In this document: positions 1 through 9,015 of the stretch, piece after piece
How positions within the stretch are numbered: position 1 is the first letter of the stretch
Layout of the letters: each line of letters starts with the position of its first letter
From: GWF2-33-9 sp964405755
Lineage (GTDB): Bacteria > Bacteroidota > Ignavibacteria > Kapaibacteriales > UBA2268
Direction: 5' to 3'
Assembly: GCA_964405755.1 (NCBI GenBank)
Contig: CAYOPF010000070.1
Coordinates: forward strand, 1 to 15,339
DNA: 15,339 nt
Made by a program: the position numbers and the translations under genes
Notes under the pieces: model-generated
Database searches by the model: none
What the model was told of the DNA's origin: nothing
The model's input: only the letters and a program-made list of their open reading frames with translations

Positions 1-3000
1 TGTTGTAAGATCGGTGTTCGCATTTACCATCATTTCGTAGCCAGATTTTTGAACGTAGAATCGAACATACTTAACAACTGTATTATTTGGGTTGTTTAAG
101 TCGTTTTCGGATTTTACAGTAATTTTATATACTGGGGTTATGTTTTCTTTCATTGGTGCAAAGTGATCTGGTAATATGAAGTTAACACCTTCTTTTGCTA
201 ATTCATAGTATGTTTTTGGAACGAAATCGTTACCTTGACCATCAGCTAAATTGAATGACAAGTTTTGGAAAGTAAATGGATCCATTCTTACGATATTCGA
301 TACAGATTGATGTGCTATACCATAAGAACCATCAGGATTTTGCATTTCTACTGTAACAGTAACAGGAATATTAACAGCAACCATCGAACCTGGGTTGTGT
401 ATTCTAACCGTTACATCAACTGGTGCAGTAGTCATATAATATTCTGCTTCGCTGAACAATCTTGGGGCTGTTTGGCGATAGTTACCTGGACTAACGATAA
501 ATAATGGTTCAATATCGCGAACGAACATCAATCCGTCGAATTCGATAGCACCGATATCGTATGGATAGCCACCTTCTCCGCGTGTTTTACCTGCTAAATC
601 AGTTGTATACTCATTTGTTAGTCTAATACCGCGATTGTTCAATACCGAACCAGTTGGTGCTGGGAATTGTTTTACTCTCAAGTATTGTGGCAAATCAACG
701 TTAGTTACAAAGTCGTTGGTAAAGTTCCAACCAGTAACTGAGTTGAAATCATTCTTTGTGTACATTTGCCATTGCAATAAGCTCTTGAATTCATTGTTAT
801 AACCTGGTTCTATAACATTGGATGCATCATCTATTTGATAGAAACGGAAATGAGATAAGTTATCGTTATTACCCAAGTAGAATGCGTTGTTGTCAGATAC
901 AAAAGTATTTGCTGATGGGAACAATCCTTCGTAAACAACAGCTGCATCGAATAAACTGTTGGCATTATTAATACCGTTGTCTAAAATAGCAAATGCATTA
1001 TTGTAAACTTTTACTTCTGAGAAGTGCATAGAAGCAAATCCTGCTTGGTTGCCAACATTCACAATACCATCATCTGGAAGGATTACAGTGTTATTTGCAA
1101 ATAATAATTTCTTGCCAAATGTTCTTGGATTTTTTGGAGTGAACACGCTACCGGTTCTATCGTTCATTACTAATACGCCATAACGGGAACCTGTCGTATT
1201 TGTATTTTTAATTCCCCAAATAATATTATTGAATACTTTGAAGTTGTCGGCTACATCTGGGAAGTCCATATAACCACCCAAAGGAGCAGGGAATTGTTGA
1301 ATATTTTGGAATAAACGAATACCAGCAACTTCACGGCTATCAGCCAATCCACTGATTTCATTTCCAATTATGTTTAGATTTACGTTGTTAAAGCCGGCTC
1401 CGAAGTTGGTTGGATAAGCACCAGCTTCAATACCATAAGAATCTTCAGTTACTGTTGATTTAACATTATATATTCTGTTGCCAGTTACTTTTGTATTTTC
1501 TTCGAAACCTAAGAATATACCTGCACGTTCAACATCCCAAATAATATTGTTAGCAATTTCGTTGTTTAAGTTGTAATAACGAACATATTTCAATGCTGCA
1601 GGGTTGATTAATGGACCTATACCCATTGTTGCAATACCATAGCCGAAGCCAGAAATTTCGTTTCCAATGAATTTATTGTTGGAATTTTGTACTGTATCTA
1701 CTCTTAATACTGTAGTTTCAAAGATATCGTTAGTTAGAGTTCCGCGGTTTGCAATACCTGCTGAGAAACCATAAATTTTATCTGCAGTTGGAATTGAGTC
1801 AGCTGTATATCGGAAACCGTCTGCAGGTGTCCATCTCATTCTTGGTAATTCATATTTGTCGGCAATCTTTGGAGAAGCATTTTCAATAATAATATTCTTG
1901 ATTGTAATATCATGCGAGCCACGTCCTAAGAAGAATGCTTGTCCTTGGTTTGAGGATAGTGAGTGCAATACAACTCTGATTGAACGGTTAGAACCACCAT
2001 CAAATTCGATAAATCCAGGAGTGTTCATATATTGCTTTTGTATTGCATAAGTTGGTGCAGTATAAACTGGTGCATTAACATTCGAAGGAGTTCTGTTTTG
2101 ACCAAAATAAATACCTTTTCCACTTAATGACCATAAGTGAATTGTGATACTACCTTTTTGTGTTGCTTTTTGTGCACTTGGTTTGAAAACTAATTTACGA
2201 GTAGTTTTTGTTACTGGATCGTAACCCAAACCATTAATCATAGAACTTAAATCCCATGCTGGGGCATTTACAGTTGGTGAATACATGTGGTATTCAGAAT
2301 CTGTTAATTCGATAGTAGCATTACCACCAACACCTTTGGTGTATAAGTCATTGGTTAATACTTCTAAGCTAGGAATAGACTGACCTTGACCTACTTTAAC
2401 AACATTTTGAATTCCTGTAATTACTTTGAATGTTTTGGTAACACTATTATTAGTTGGAATAAAGTCACCCTGTGCAGTTACAGTAAATGTTGCTTCATAA
2501 TCACCAGCTTCGGTAAAGATGAATCCATCAAATTCCATAATCTTCTTATTATACGCTCCCGATGGTACATCTGGCATTATTCCGGTCAATGTATAAATCT
2601 TTCCGGATTGGATGTGTTTCATTACAAATGAGCATTGAACATTGGATACATCACCCACGCCAAAGTTTTCGACCATACCTGCTGGGCGAATAGCTTTTCC
2701 GGCATAAATAGAAGAACCAGGAACTGGATTTATAATGCTTATAGCACCAATTTCAATTTCTGCTTGTACTTGGAATAGATATGGATCGGCATCTGGTCTT
2801 GGATATATATCATTGTATTCTTCCAAATCGGTTCCACTTTCCAACTGTGCAACAACTTCCAATCTGAAGTTATCTACATTCATCGAAATAAATGTTGGAA
2901 ATTCTATTGTTACACGATCTTTTGGATATAAGATGTTCCATTCTGGTTTGTCGGAATCAAATTGAACAGTACGTGTCCATGTAAGACTACCGTCTGCACC

Positions 3001-4428
3001 ATAAATATTTGCAATTGCTTTGAACTTGGTAATTTTCTTTAGACCAACATTTTGGAATTGAGCTTGGATAGGAATTGGAATTTCTGGTGGATATTTAAAG
3101 AATCTTGGTGCTCCACTTTGAACAGGAGATAAGATAGTTGCAACAGACAAATCGTTTAACCAAGAAGCAGTAAATTTCTTGATAATTACTTTTTCTTGTC
3201 CATTTGGTTTGCGTAAAGTAATCCAAAGCTGATATTCACCACCGGAAGATATTTTTAGGTTACCGTTGCCACCTGATGAATAAATACCTGTTGATTTATT
3301 TATAACGACTTTTGTTTTTCCGGATAAATCAATATAAGCATTACCATTATCATCTAATCCTTGATAAACAGTTGCCATCGAAGGCATAGGGCCTTTTATT
3401 TCATATTTGAATGAGGAACCACTTGCTTGAGCAGCTTTAAATTCAATAAATGGTTTTTCGAAGAACCATTGGTATGGATCGCCGGCTTCGTCGTACATAG
3501 TTCGTGTAGTTCCATTATAAACCTCTCCGGCATATAAAATATCGTTTGGAGGCAAGTCACTTGGGAATACACTTTTCAAAGGTAACTGGAACTCTAATGT
3601 ATAATCTTCTGTTTCGCCAAAAGCGTAAACATAACTATATCCATAAGTATAATAATCGTATGCATAAGCATTCAAACATGGATTTTGGCCTGCATTATAA
3701 AACTTAGCCCATCCATAATCATAAACTGCGTTATCAGCATAAGGGTAATAATAAGAACCTGTAACACGCATTCTTACCTTTGTAGCATCTACGTTATCGG
3801 GAATTTTAACTGCATAGGTCCATTCCATTAAATTGGTAGAGCAATATGGCAATGCTGTTTGTGTTGGTGTCCAGTGGTTATAGTTACCTCCCCATGCTGG
3901 ATTAGGATTTAATGGGTTAGTTGAATTAGTTGCATTGATCCATTCGCCAGCATCAACCCAGTCACCATCTGCATTCCAATCAATAAATAAACGCATAGTG
4001 AATCTTGTTGTATAGGTACTATAGCAATAGTAGGAAGTAAAACCCATTACGTTTGCTGTCTTGATTTTGAAAAGATAAGTATCTCCAATATCCAAAGAAG
4101 CAGGTTGAAGAGTGTTGAAATATTTGAAGCAATCAATATTTTCAAATGTTTCAGGGTTTGTTGTGTTCTTAAACACTTCATAACCTCCAGTTGTTGTAAT
4201 TGCTACTTCTCCAATTCTCACAGAATAATAAGCTGGATAGTTGTACAGCTGTTGATAATATGCTGGGTAGCAATAGTAGTATATTGGAGCAGTAAAGCCC
4301 GATGGAGCTGCCGGATTACAATAGTTTGTGGGTTGAGCGTTTGCTACACCCCAAAACATTGCAATGAAAAGTACCAAAAAAGAAGCAATCGATAAGCTCT
4401 TTTTGGTCAATGTGTTGATTTTTAACAT
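1..4428 (-). CDS. Giant secreted GEVED / right-handed beta-helix surface protein (C-terminus off window)
   Basis: This frame is open without a stop for 1476 codons, from an ATG at 4428 to the window edge, so the gene is partial. The start has a good ribosome site (AAAGGTG, 5 nt upstream) and a signal peptide with a hydrophobic core at about residues 13-29 and a likely cut after ANA at 31. Residues about 95-280 resemble the GEVED domain of secreted Bacteroidota proteins: an acidic FIDWNADGDW motif at 148-157 and the closing GETEDY at 271-276. Ig-like or CARDB-like beta segments follow. Residues about 806-1298 look like a right-handed parallel beta-helix, with many short N-rich turns, GNEISG-type repeats and a typical DIGAIEF end. 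More beta-sandwich sequence follows to the edge. Two tyrosine-rich stretches (50-68, 255-269) are unusual. I expect a cell-surface or extracellular protein; a type IX secretion tail would lie outside the window. The substrate is unknown; adhesion and polysaccharide binding or cleavage are both possible. Confidence 0.85.
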   Translation of the reverse strand, partial: MLKINTLTKKSLSIASFLVLFIAMFWGVANAQPTNYCNPAAPSGFTAPIYYYCYPAYYQQLYNYPAYYSVRIGEVAITTTGGYEVFKNTTNPETFENIDCFKYFNTLQPASLDIGDTYLFKIKTANVMGFTSYYCYSTYTTRFTMRLFIDWNADGDWVDAGEWINATNSTNPLNPNPAWGGNYNHWTPTQTALPYCSTNLMEWTYAVKIPDNVDATKVRMRVTGSYYYPYADNAVYDYGWAKFYNAGQNPCLNAYAYDYYTYGYSYVYAFGETEDYTLEFQLPLKSVFPSDLPPNDILYAGEVYNGTTRTMYDEAGDPYQWFFEKPFIEFKAAQASGSSFKYEIKGPMPSMATVYQGLDDNGNAYIDLSGKTKVVINKSTGIYSSGGNGNLKISSGGEYQLWITLRKPNGQEKVIIKKFTASWLNDLSVATILSPVQSGAPRFFKYPPEIPIPIQAQFQNVGLKKITKFKAIANIYGADGSLTWTRTVQFDSDKPEWNILYPKDRVTIEFPTFISMNVDNFRLEVVAQLESGTDLEEYNDIYPRPDADPYLFQVQAEIEIGAISIINPVPGSSIYAGKAIRPAGMVENFGVGDVSNVQCSFVMKHIQSGKIYTLTGIMPDVPSGAYNKKIMEFDGFIFTEAGDYEATFTVTAQGDFIPTNNSVTKTFKVITGIQNVVKVGQGQSIPSLEVLTNDLYTKGVGGNATIELTDSEYHMYSPTVNAPAWDLSSMINGLGYDPVTKTTRKLVFKPSAQKATQKGSITIHLWSLSGKGIYFGQNRTPSNVNAPVYTAPTYAIQKQYMNTPGFIEFDGGSNRSIRVVLHSLSSNQGQAFFLGRGSHDITIKNIIIENASPKIADKYELPRMRWTPADGFRYTADSIPTADKIYGFSAGIANRGTLTNDIFETTVLRVDTVQNSNNKFIGNEISGFGYGIATMGIGPLINPAALKYVRYYNLNNEIANNIIWDVERAGIFLGFEENTKVTGNRIYNVKSTVTEDSYGIEAGAYPTNFGAGFNNVNLNIIGNEISGLADSREVAGIRLFQNIQQFPAPLGGYMDFPDVADNFKVFNNIIWGIKNTNTTGSRYGVLVMNDRTGSVFTPKNPRTFGKKLLFANNTVILPDDGIVNVGNQAGFASMHFSEVKVYNNAFAILDNGINNANSLFDAAVVYEGLFPSANTFVSDNNAFYLGNNDNLSHFRFYQIDDASNVIEPGYNNEFKSLLQWQMYTKNDFNSVTGWNFTNDFVTNVDLPQYLRVKQFPAPTGSVLNNRGIRLTNEYTTDLAGKTRGEGGYPYDIGAIEFDGLMFVRDIEPLFIVSPGNYRQTAPRLFSEAEYYMTTAPVDVTVRIHNPGSMVAVNIPVTVTVEMQNPDGSYGIAHQSVSNIVRMDPFTFQNLSFNLADGQGNDFVPKTYYELAKEGVNFILPDHFAPMKENITPVYKITVKSENDLNNPNNTVVKYVRFYVQKSGYEMMVNANTDLTT

Positions 4429-4665
4429 GATAACACCTTTTAATTTGTTTATTATAATATTGTTTTTGATCTTTTCTAATGTTTAAAACAAATCAGTTAA
4501 AAAATTGTTACAAATAATTTCTTGAACATATTTTTNNNNNNNNNNNNNNNNNNNNNNNNNNNNNNNNNNNNNNNNNNNNNNNNTATACATTATTATTAAA
4601 GAACAAAAATATTGAAAAAATTTATAACTTATATTTTCTTAAATTTGAAAAAAATAAAATGTAAA
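4429..4665. other. Divergent intergenic region with assembly gap (4536-4583)
   Basis: The 237 bases separate the minus-strand surface-protein gene from plus-strand recA, so both promoters should lie here. The sequence is very AT-rich and holds 48 N. I see no clear Bacteroidota-type promoter (TTG and TAnnTTTG boxes) and no LexA-type palindrome in the readable part, but the gap may hide either. No ORF or RNA gene is visible. Confidence 0.8.
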
Positions 4666-5700
4666 ATGAGTAAAAACAAGTTAAACGAAACAGAAGAACA
4701 AATCCAACCAACAATGGATAAAGAAAAGGAAAAGGCCTTAAAATTAGCCATTGAGCAAATTGAACGTCAACACGGCAAGGGTTCAATAATGCACTTAAAC
4801 GACCGCGATATTGTTAAAATCGACTCAATTTCCACTGGATCTTATTCGGTGGATGCAGCAATCGGAATAGGAGGCATACCACGAGGAAGAATTACCGAAA
4901 TTTTTGGTCCCGAATCATCTGGTAAAACCACTCTTTGTTTGCATGTAATTGCCGAAGCACAAAAAACAGGTGGAATTGCAGCATTTATTGATACCGAGCA
5001 CGCATTGGATGTGAATTACGCCCAAAGAGTTGGGGTCGATCTGAACAATCTGCTTTTATCCCAACCGGAATTTGGCGAACAGGCATTGGACATAGTGGAA
5101 ACTTTAGTCCGAAGCAATGCAATTGACGTAATCGTTATCGATTCAGTTGCGGCATTAACTCCAAGAATTGAAATCGAAGGTGATATGGGTGATGCCCAAA
5201 TGGGTTCTCAAGCACGATTGATGTCGCAAGCTATGCGTAAGCTCAATGCTGCTATTGGAAGAAGTAAAACCTCGGTTATATTCACTAACCAATTAAGAAG
5301 TAAAATTGGGGTGATGTATGGCAATCCCGAAACTACAACTGGCGGAAATGCACTTAAGTTCTATGCATCAGTCCGAATTGATATCCGCCGAAAAGATATT
5401 ATTAAAGAAGGTGCTGAGATAACAGGTAATCGTGTTCGTGTTAAAATTGTGAAAAACAAGGTTGCACCTCCGTTCAAAGAAGTAGAAGTTGACATTATGT
5501 ACAACGAAGGTATTTCCAGATTTGGCGATTTAATAGATATTGCAACAGATAATGGTGTAGTCCAAAAAACTGGTTCATGGTATGCATTCGGTGAAGAGCG
5601 TGTTCAAGGAAAAGAAGCACTTAAAAAATTATTGAAAGATAATAACGAATTGTTTTTAAAACTAGAAAAAGAAGTCAAACTGAAATTGTTCGGAAATTAA
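4666..5700 (+). CDS. recA: Recombinase RecA
   Basis: RecA is the DNA-dependent ATPase that forms filaments on single-stranded DNA, drives homologous strand exchange and triggers LexA-type cleavage where an SOS system exists. The 344-residue product has normal RecA length. Visible are the N-terminal helix with KALKLAIEQIERQHGKGSIM (23-42), Walker A GPESSGKTT (81-89), Walker B VIVIDS (155-160), the L1 region with EGDMGD (171-176), the segment TNQLRSKIGVMYGNPETTTGG around 207-227 that includes the DNA-binding loop L2, and the RecA C-terminal domain. The E. coli-type acidic tail is missing; the protein ends KLKLFGN. I chose ATG 4666. An in-frame TTG at 4612 would add 18 residues not seen in RecA, and ATG 4717 is possible but would shorten the N-terminus. 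No Shine-Dalgarno is visible. recN follows after 24 nt. Confidence 0.97.
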   Translation: MSKNKLNETEEQIQPTMDKEKEKALKLAIEQIERQHGKGSIMHLNDRDIVKIDSISTGSYSVDAAIGIGGIPRGRITEIFGPESSGKTTLCLHVIAEAQKTGGIAAFIDTEHALDVNYAQRVGVDLNNLLLSQPEFGEQALDIVETLVRSNAIDVIVIDSVAALTPRIEIEGDMGDAQMGSQARLMSQAMRKLNAAIGRSKTSVIFTNQLRSKIGVMYGNPETTTGGNALKFYASVRIDIRRKDIIKEGAEITGNRVRVKIVKNKVAPPFKEVEVDIMYNEGISRFGDLIDIATDNGVVQKTGSWYAFGEERVQGKEALKKLLKDNNELFLKLEKEVKLKLFGN

Positions 5701-5724
5701 GACTTATTATTAAAAGCCAGCACT

Positions 5725-7383
5725 ATGCTTTCTAATTTATTTATTAAAAACTTTGCTATTATCAAAGAGGTTGAACTTAATTTCGATTCTGGGCTTAATA
5801 TTTTAATTGGCGAAACTGGTGCTGGCAAATCCATCATAATTGATGCCCTTCAGATTTTATTAGGCGAAAAAGCTTCGCCTGGATTTATCCGACAAGATGC
5901 AAACAAATCAGTGATTGAGGGTCTTTTTATTTTGGCTGAAAGCCACCCTGTCTGGGACCTGCTCGCTCAAAATGAAGTAGAATTAGTCCAACACTCACTT
6001 GGTAATTTCCAGATGATATTGCGACGGGAAATTAACTTGAATTCATCAGCTCGTAATTTTATCAATGATTCACCCGTTCCATTGAATTTACTTAAGTCCG
6101 TAGGTGATTTGCTTGTTGATTTCCACGGACAATACTCTCATCAGCTTTTATTAAATCCCAAAAATCACATCTACATTCTGGATGCTTTTGCAAATAATTT
6201 CGATTTGTTACAAAAATATCAGCAAGAGTTTTCTCAACTAAAAACTTTGCAAAATCAATTAAAAACATTTTTGGAGGAAAGAGATTCGTTTCAAAAGTCA
6301 ATTCAAGCAAAAAAGGATGATTTGGAACTAATAAACTCTGTGAATCCAAAACTAAACGAAGATACNNNNNNNNNNNNNNNNNNNNNNNNNNNNNNNNNNN
6401 NNNNNNNNNNNNNNNNNNNNNNNNNNNNNNNNNNNNNNNNNNNNCAATTGAATTTTCTAACAAAAAAGATGGAACAAGTTGCAAGGTTTAATTCCCAAAT
6501 ACAAATACATTTAATAGAAACCGCAAAAATATCTCCCGTTATCATTGAGTTAAAATCCCATGTTGCCGATTCGCTCGAAACAATTTCGTATAACCCACAA
6601 CGTATTGATGATATTAATCAAAGACTTTTTAATCTTAACAATTTGATTCGTAAGTTTGGAAAGATTGACGAAATACTTGATTACAAGGCAAAACTAGAAT
6701 CCGAACTTAGTTCTGAAAGTGACTATAATACAAAACAGAAAGAAATGGAAAGCAAGATTGAGGAGCAAAACAAGCTATCAATTATGCTCGCAAAATTGCT
6801 TTCGAAGAATAGGAATGAAATAAAACAAGAATTTGAACGAAATATTTCGGACTTATTAAGAAAGCTTGGATTTAATTATGTTGAATTTAATACTATGCTT
6901 AAATCTGATATTACAACACTCACCAACAATGGATTAGATTCTGTTGAGTTTTTAATAAGCACGAACAAAGGCGAACGCACAAAGCCATTAGCCGATGTTG
7001 CTTCGGGAGGAGAAACTTCACGAATAATGCTTGCTCTCAAAAGTATGGCGGCTAACGATTTGAATTTACCGATTCTTGTTTTCGACGAAATTGATATTGG
7101 CGTGAGCGGTGCTGTGGCTCACAAAATTGCCTTGCAGATGAAATCCCTATCTAAAAACCATCAAATTATTGCAATTACGCACTCTCCGCAAGTTACAGCT
7201 GCTGCCGATCAAGTTATTGAAGTTCACAAAGATGAACAACAAAACCGTACTATTACAAAAACAAACCTACTTGCTGAAGAGCAAGTGATATTTGAAATTG
7301 CCAAACTCCTCTCTAGTTCGAATGTTTCAGACATCGCAATTCAAAATGCCAAAGAACTACGGCAAAGCACAAGAAATTTGTAA
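5725..7383 (+). CDS. recN: DNA repair protein RecN
   Basis: RecN is an SMC-like ATPase that acts in double-strand break repair together with RecA. The 552-residue length fits the family. The N-terminal half-ATPase domain begins LFIKNFAIIKEVELNF with Walker A GETGAGKS (29-36). A long coiled-coil-rich middle follows, and the C-terminal half has the ABC signature ASGGETSR (426-433), Walker B ILVFDEIDIG (450-459) and the switch histidine in THSPQ (485-489). A 79-base run of N hides residues 214-240. The frame is the same on both sides, so the estimated gap length is right modulo three and there is no evidence of a broken gene. The 24-nt spacing from recA suggests one transcript. No Shine-Dalgarno is visible before the ATG. 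Confidence 0.95.
   Translation: MLSNLFIKNFAIIKEVELNFDSGLNILIGETGAGKSIIIDALQILLGEKASPGFIRQDANKSVIEGLFILAESHPVWDLLAQNEVELVQHSLGNFQMILRREINLNSSARNFINDSPVPLNLLKSVGDLLVDFHGQYSHQLLLNPKNHIYILDAFANNFDLLQKYQQEFSQLKTLQNQLKTFLEERDSFQKSIQAKKDDLELINSVNPKLNEDXXXXXXXXXXXXXXXXXXXXXXXXXXXQLNFLTKKMEQVARFNSQIQIHLIETAKISPVIIELKSHVADSLETISYNPQRIDDINQRLFNLNNLIRKFGKIDEILDYKAKLESELSSESDYNTKQKEMESKIEEQNKLSIMLAKLLSKNRNEIKQEFERNISDLLRKLGFNYVEFNTMLKSDITTLTNNGLDSVEFLISTNKGERTKPLADVASGGETSRIMLALKSMAANDLNLPILVFDEIDIGVSGAVAHKIALQMKSLSKNHQIIAITHSPQVTAAADQVIEVHKDEQQNRTITKTNLLAEEQVIFEIAKLLSSSNVSDIAIQNAKELRQSTRNL
6366..6444. other. Assembly gap inside recN
   Basis: There are 79 consecutive N in the coiled-coil-encoding part of recN. 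The reading frame matches RecN on both sides, which supports a gap of about this length or one differing by a multiple of three. Confidence 0.99.
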
Positions 7384-7395
7384 TTATTATCCTCC

Positions 7396-7428
7396 CTAAT
7401 TCTCAAAATAAATTAGCATTATTTTTTG
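7396..7428 (+). terminator. Weak terminator-like hairpin after recN
   Basis: CTAATT (7396-7401) pairs perfectly with AATTAG (7411-7416) around a 9-nt loop, followed closely by a T-rich run (7422-7427). The stem is only 6 bp and A/T-rich, so termination here would be inefficient. The position just after the recN stop is the main support. Confidence 0.3.
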
Positions 7429-7753
7429 TAATATAGGTTTCATCGGTATATTGAGGTATTTTCATTACTGTTTTCTAAATTAACAGATCCTTAACAATAT
7501 CAAAGCAAATTCAATTTTAGATTAATATTTATTCATTATTTAGCTAAATACATCAAAATTATGTACTCCTAAACAATTAATTATTATTAATATAATTTGA
7601 AGCTCAATCACAATAAATCTATAATACGTAATTATTTATAAATTTTCACTTTTAAGCATGCTCAAAAAAATATTTTTCAATATATTTTGTTTCTAATATT
7701 TTTTTTATTAATTTAGTCCTTACAATTTTATGTTCCACAAGAAATATTTCTTT

Positions 7754-7758
7754 GGGGG
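7754..7758 (+). promoter_or_regulatory. Ribosome binding site that decides the hexaheme lipoprotein start
   Basis: GGGGG followed by AA lies 4 nt before ATG 7763. It favours that start over the in-frame ATG at 7730, which has no such site and would place 11 extra residues before the lipoprotein signal peptide. Confidence 0.6.
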
Positions 7759-7762
7759 AAAT

Positions 7763-8875
7763 ATGAAAAAAATAACAACTGTTTTCAGAATTGGAATCGC
7801 AATGATTCTATTCGTTTCAATGATTTTCGTAGCATGCGAAGGTCCAGCAGGTAAAGATGGAGCTGCTGGAGCTGCTGGTGCTGCTGGTGCTACAGGTCCT
7901 GCCGGTCCTGCTGGTCCTGCTGGCCCATCAGGCGCTGAACAATGCGGAGTATGCCATAACAACTCAGCTGACTTGTTCGCTAAACAAGTTCAATGGTCTT
8001 TGTCGAAACACGGCACTGGTGAAGCTTTTGATGAAGGTTACCGTACAGCATGTGCTGGTTGCCACACATCACAAGGGTTCTTAGAAATCACAAAAACTGG
8101 CTTAGATACTACTAAAACTGGTTTCTATGATGCTGCCACAATTAATTGTCGCACTTGCCACAAGATTCACTCAAAGTACAACGAAACTGACTGGGATTTG
8201 ACTTATACTGCACCTTACAACTTTAGATGGACAACAGCTGACGATGCAAACAAAACAGCAGATATGAAAATGGGCAACTTGTGTGGTAAATGTCACCAAT
8301 CAAGAACTACAACTCCTGTTTTAACTTTAGCAGACCCAACTAAGGAAGTATCAATTACCAGTTTGCGTTATGGACCACACTATGGTCCACAATCAAATAT
8401 GGTTGCTGGTGTTGGTGGTTACAAAATTCCTGGTTCAGTACCATATCCTTCAAGCAATGTTCACGGTAACATTCAGAAAGGATGTGTTTCTTGCCATATG
8501 GCAGACGGTGGTTTACCAATCATCAGTGGCCACACTATGGTTATGAAAGGTGAAACTGGTACTCCTCAGAAAGCTGCCGCTTGCACTCCTTGCCACAGTG
8601 AAGTAACTTCCACATTTAACCAAAAAGATGGTGTTTACGATGCTAACAAGAAAGAATTTGAAGAATTAGAACAATTAATGATTACAAAAGGCTGGATAAA
8701 TGCCGATGATCATTACGTAAAAGCAACATCAGCTGCTCCTTTGAAAATTTCAACATTGCAAGCTGCTGCTCTCTATAACTACAAGTTCTTGTCTTATGAT
8801 AAGAGTTATGGTATGCACAATCCAAAATACTATCGTGCCCTTTTAAAGAATACTTTAGAATTCTTGAAAAAATAG
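7763..8875 (+). CDS. Hexaheme c-type cytochrome lipoprotein with collagen-like stalk
   Basis: The 370-residue product starts with a lipoprotein signal peptide (MKKITTVFRIGIAMILFVSM) and a plausible lipobox FVAC, with C25 as the lipidated residue. Directly after it come 11 Gly-X-Y triplets (27-59; GPA, GAA, GKD, GPS) like those of bacterial collagen-like proteins. Then come six CXXCH heme sites: C61, C97, C129, C174, C241 and C274. Extra histidines (for example in KIHSKY, GPHYGP, NVHGN, SGHTM) could be distal ligands. It is likely a lipid-anchored multiheme electron carrier held away from the membrane by a stalk; the outer face of the outer membrane is plausible but unproven. No catalytic motif of a named family (nitrite reductase, hydroxylamine oxidoreductase) is evident. 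A hairpin terminator follows, so it may be a single-gene transcript. Confidence 0.85.
   Translation: MKKITTVFRIGIAMILFVSMIFVACEGPAGKDGAAGAAGAAGATGPAGPAGPAGPSGAEQCGVCHNNSADLFAKQVQWSLSKHGTGEAFDEGYRTACAGCHTSQGFLEITKTGLDTTKTGFYDAATINCRTCHKIHSKYNETDWDLTYTAPYNFRWTTADDANKTADMKMGNLCGKCHQSRTTTPVLTLADPTKEVSITSLRYGPHYGPQSNMVAGVGGYKIPGSVPYPSSNVHGNIQKGCVSCHMADGGLPIISGHTMVMKGETGTPQKAAACTPCHSEVTSTFNQKDGVYDANKKEFEELEQLMITKGWINADDHYVKATSAAPLKISTLQAAALYNYKFLSYDKSYGMHNPKYYRALLKNTLEFLKK
7841..7939 (+). repeat. Collagen-like Gly-X-Y coding repeat
   Basis: This is a run of 11 nine-base units of the form GGN-NNN-NNN, several nearly identical (ggtcctgct, ggtgctgct, ggagctgct). It encodes Gly-X-Y triplets rich in Ala and Pro. 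It is much more GC-rich than the surrounding sequence. Such tandem tracts can gain or lose units by slippage, which would change stalk length without breaking the frame. Confidence 0.85.
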
Positions 8876-8897
8876 TTCATTGAAACATTAAAACAAT

Positions 8898-8936
8898 ACA
8901 ACGCTCGGGGTAGTTAATTATCCCGAGCATTGTTTA
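8898..8936 (+). terminator. Strong hairpin terminator after the hexaheme gene
   Basis: The arms 8898-8912 and 8919-8933 pair over 15 positions with one C-A mismatch and one G-U pair, around the 6-nt loop GTTAAT. The core is GCTCGGGG against TCCCGAGC. A short T-rich stretch follows. It lies 22 nt past the stop codon, as expected for an intrinsic terminator, though the T-run is short. Confidence 0.75.
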
Positions 8937-9015
8937 ATAAAAGAGTAAAGCAATTTTCTTCAGATATTAAAGATAATATCCAAATAAAGTTGTTAAATCA
9001 AATAAAGAGATATCC

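Larger units (their letters stand above)
7384..7762. other. AT-rich intergenic spacer before the cytochrome cluster
   Basis: The 379 bases between recN and the first cytochrome gene contain no plausible coding sequence, tRNA or repeat array. The start holds a weak terminator-like hairpin (7396-7428). The rest is a string of A/T-rich tracts, which must contain the promoter of the redox cluster. I could not find a confident TAnnTTTG box, although near matches such as the TATATTTTG at about 7680-7688 occur. Confidence 0.7.

Noticed and set aside
265..2965. Several plus-strand ORFs of 60-80 codons within the left part (265-504, 1856-2050, 2386-2631, 2735-2965)
   Set aside because: All lie antisense to the uninterrupted 1476-codon minus-strand frame and look like low-complexity shadows.
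4612..4665. TTG-initiated N-terminal extension of RecA (18 residues)
   Set aside because: It has no ribosome site, the added residues do not resemble RecA, and an ATG at 4666 gives a normal-length protein.
6092..6545. Minus-strand ORFs over the recN gap
   Set aside because: They span the N run and are antisense to a clear RecN; no family features.
7384..7762. Possible small RNA or origin in the AT-rich spacer
   Set aside because: AT-rich tracts alone are common in this genome; no DnaA-box cluster, conserved RNA fold or repeat array was seen.
7720..7962. Minus-strand Pro/Ala/Gly-rich ORF opposite the collagen-like repeat
   Set aside because: It is the reverse complement of the Gly-X-Y tract, with no signal, family match or ribosome site; it is a shadow of the hexaheme gene.
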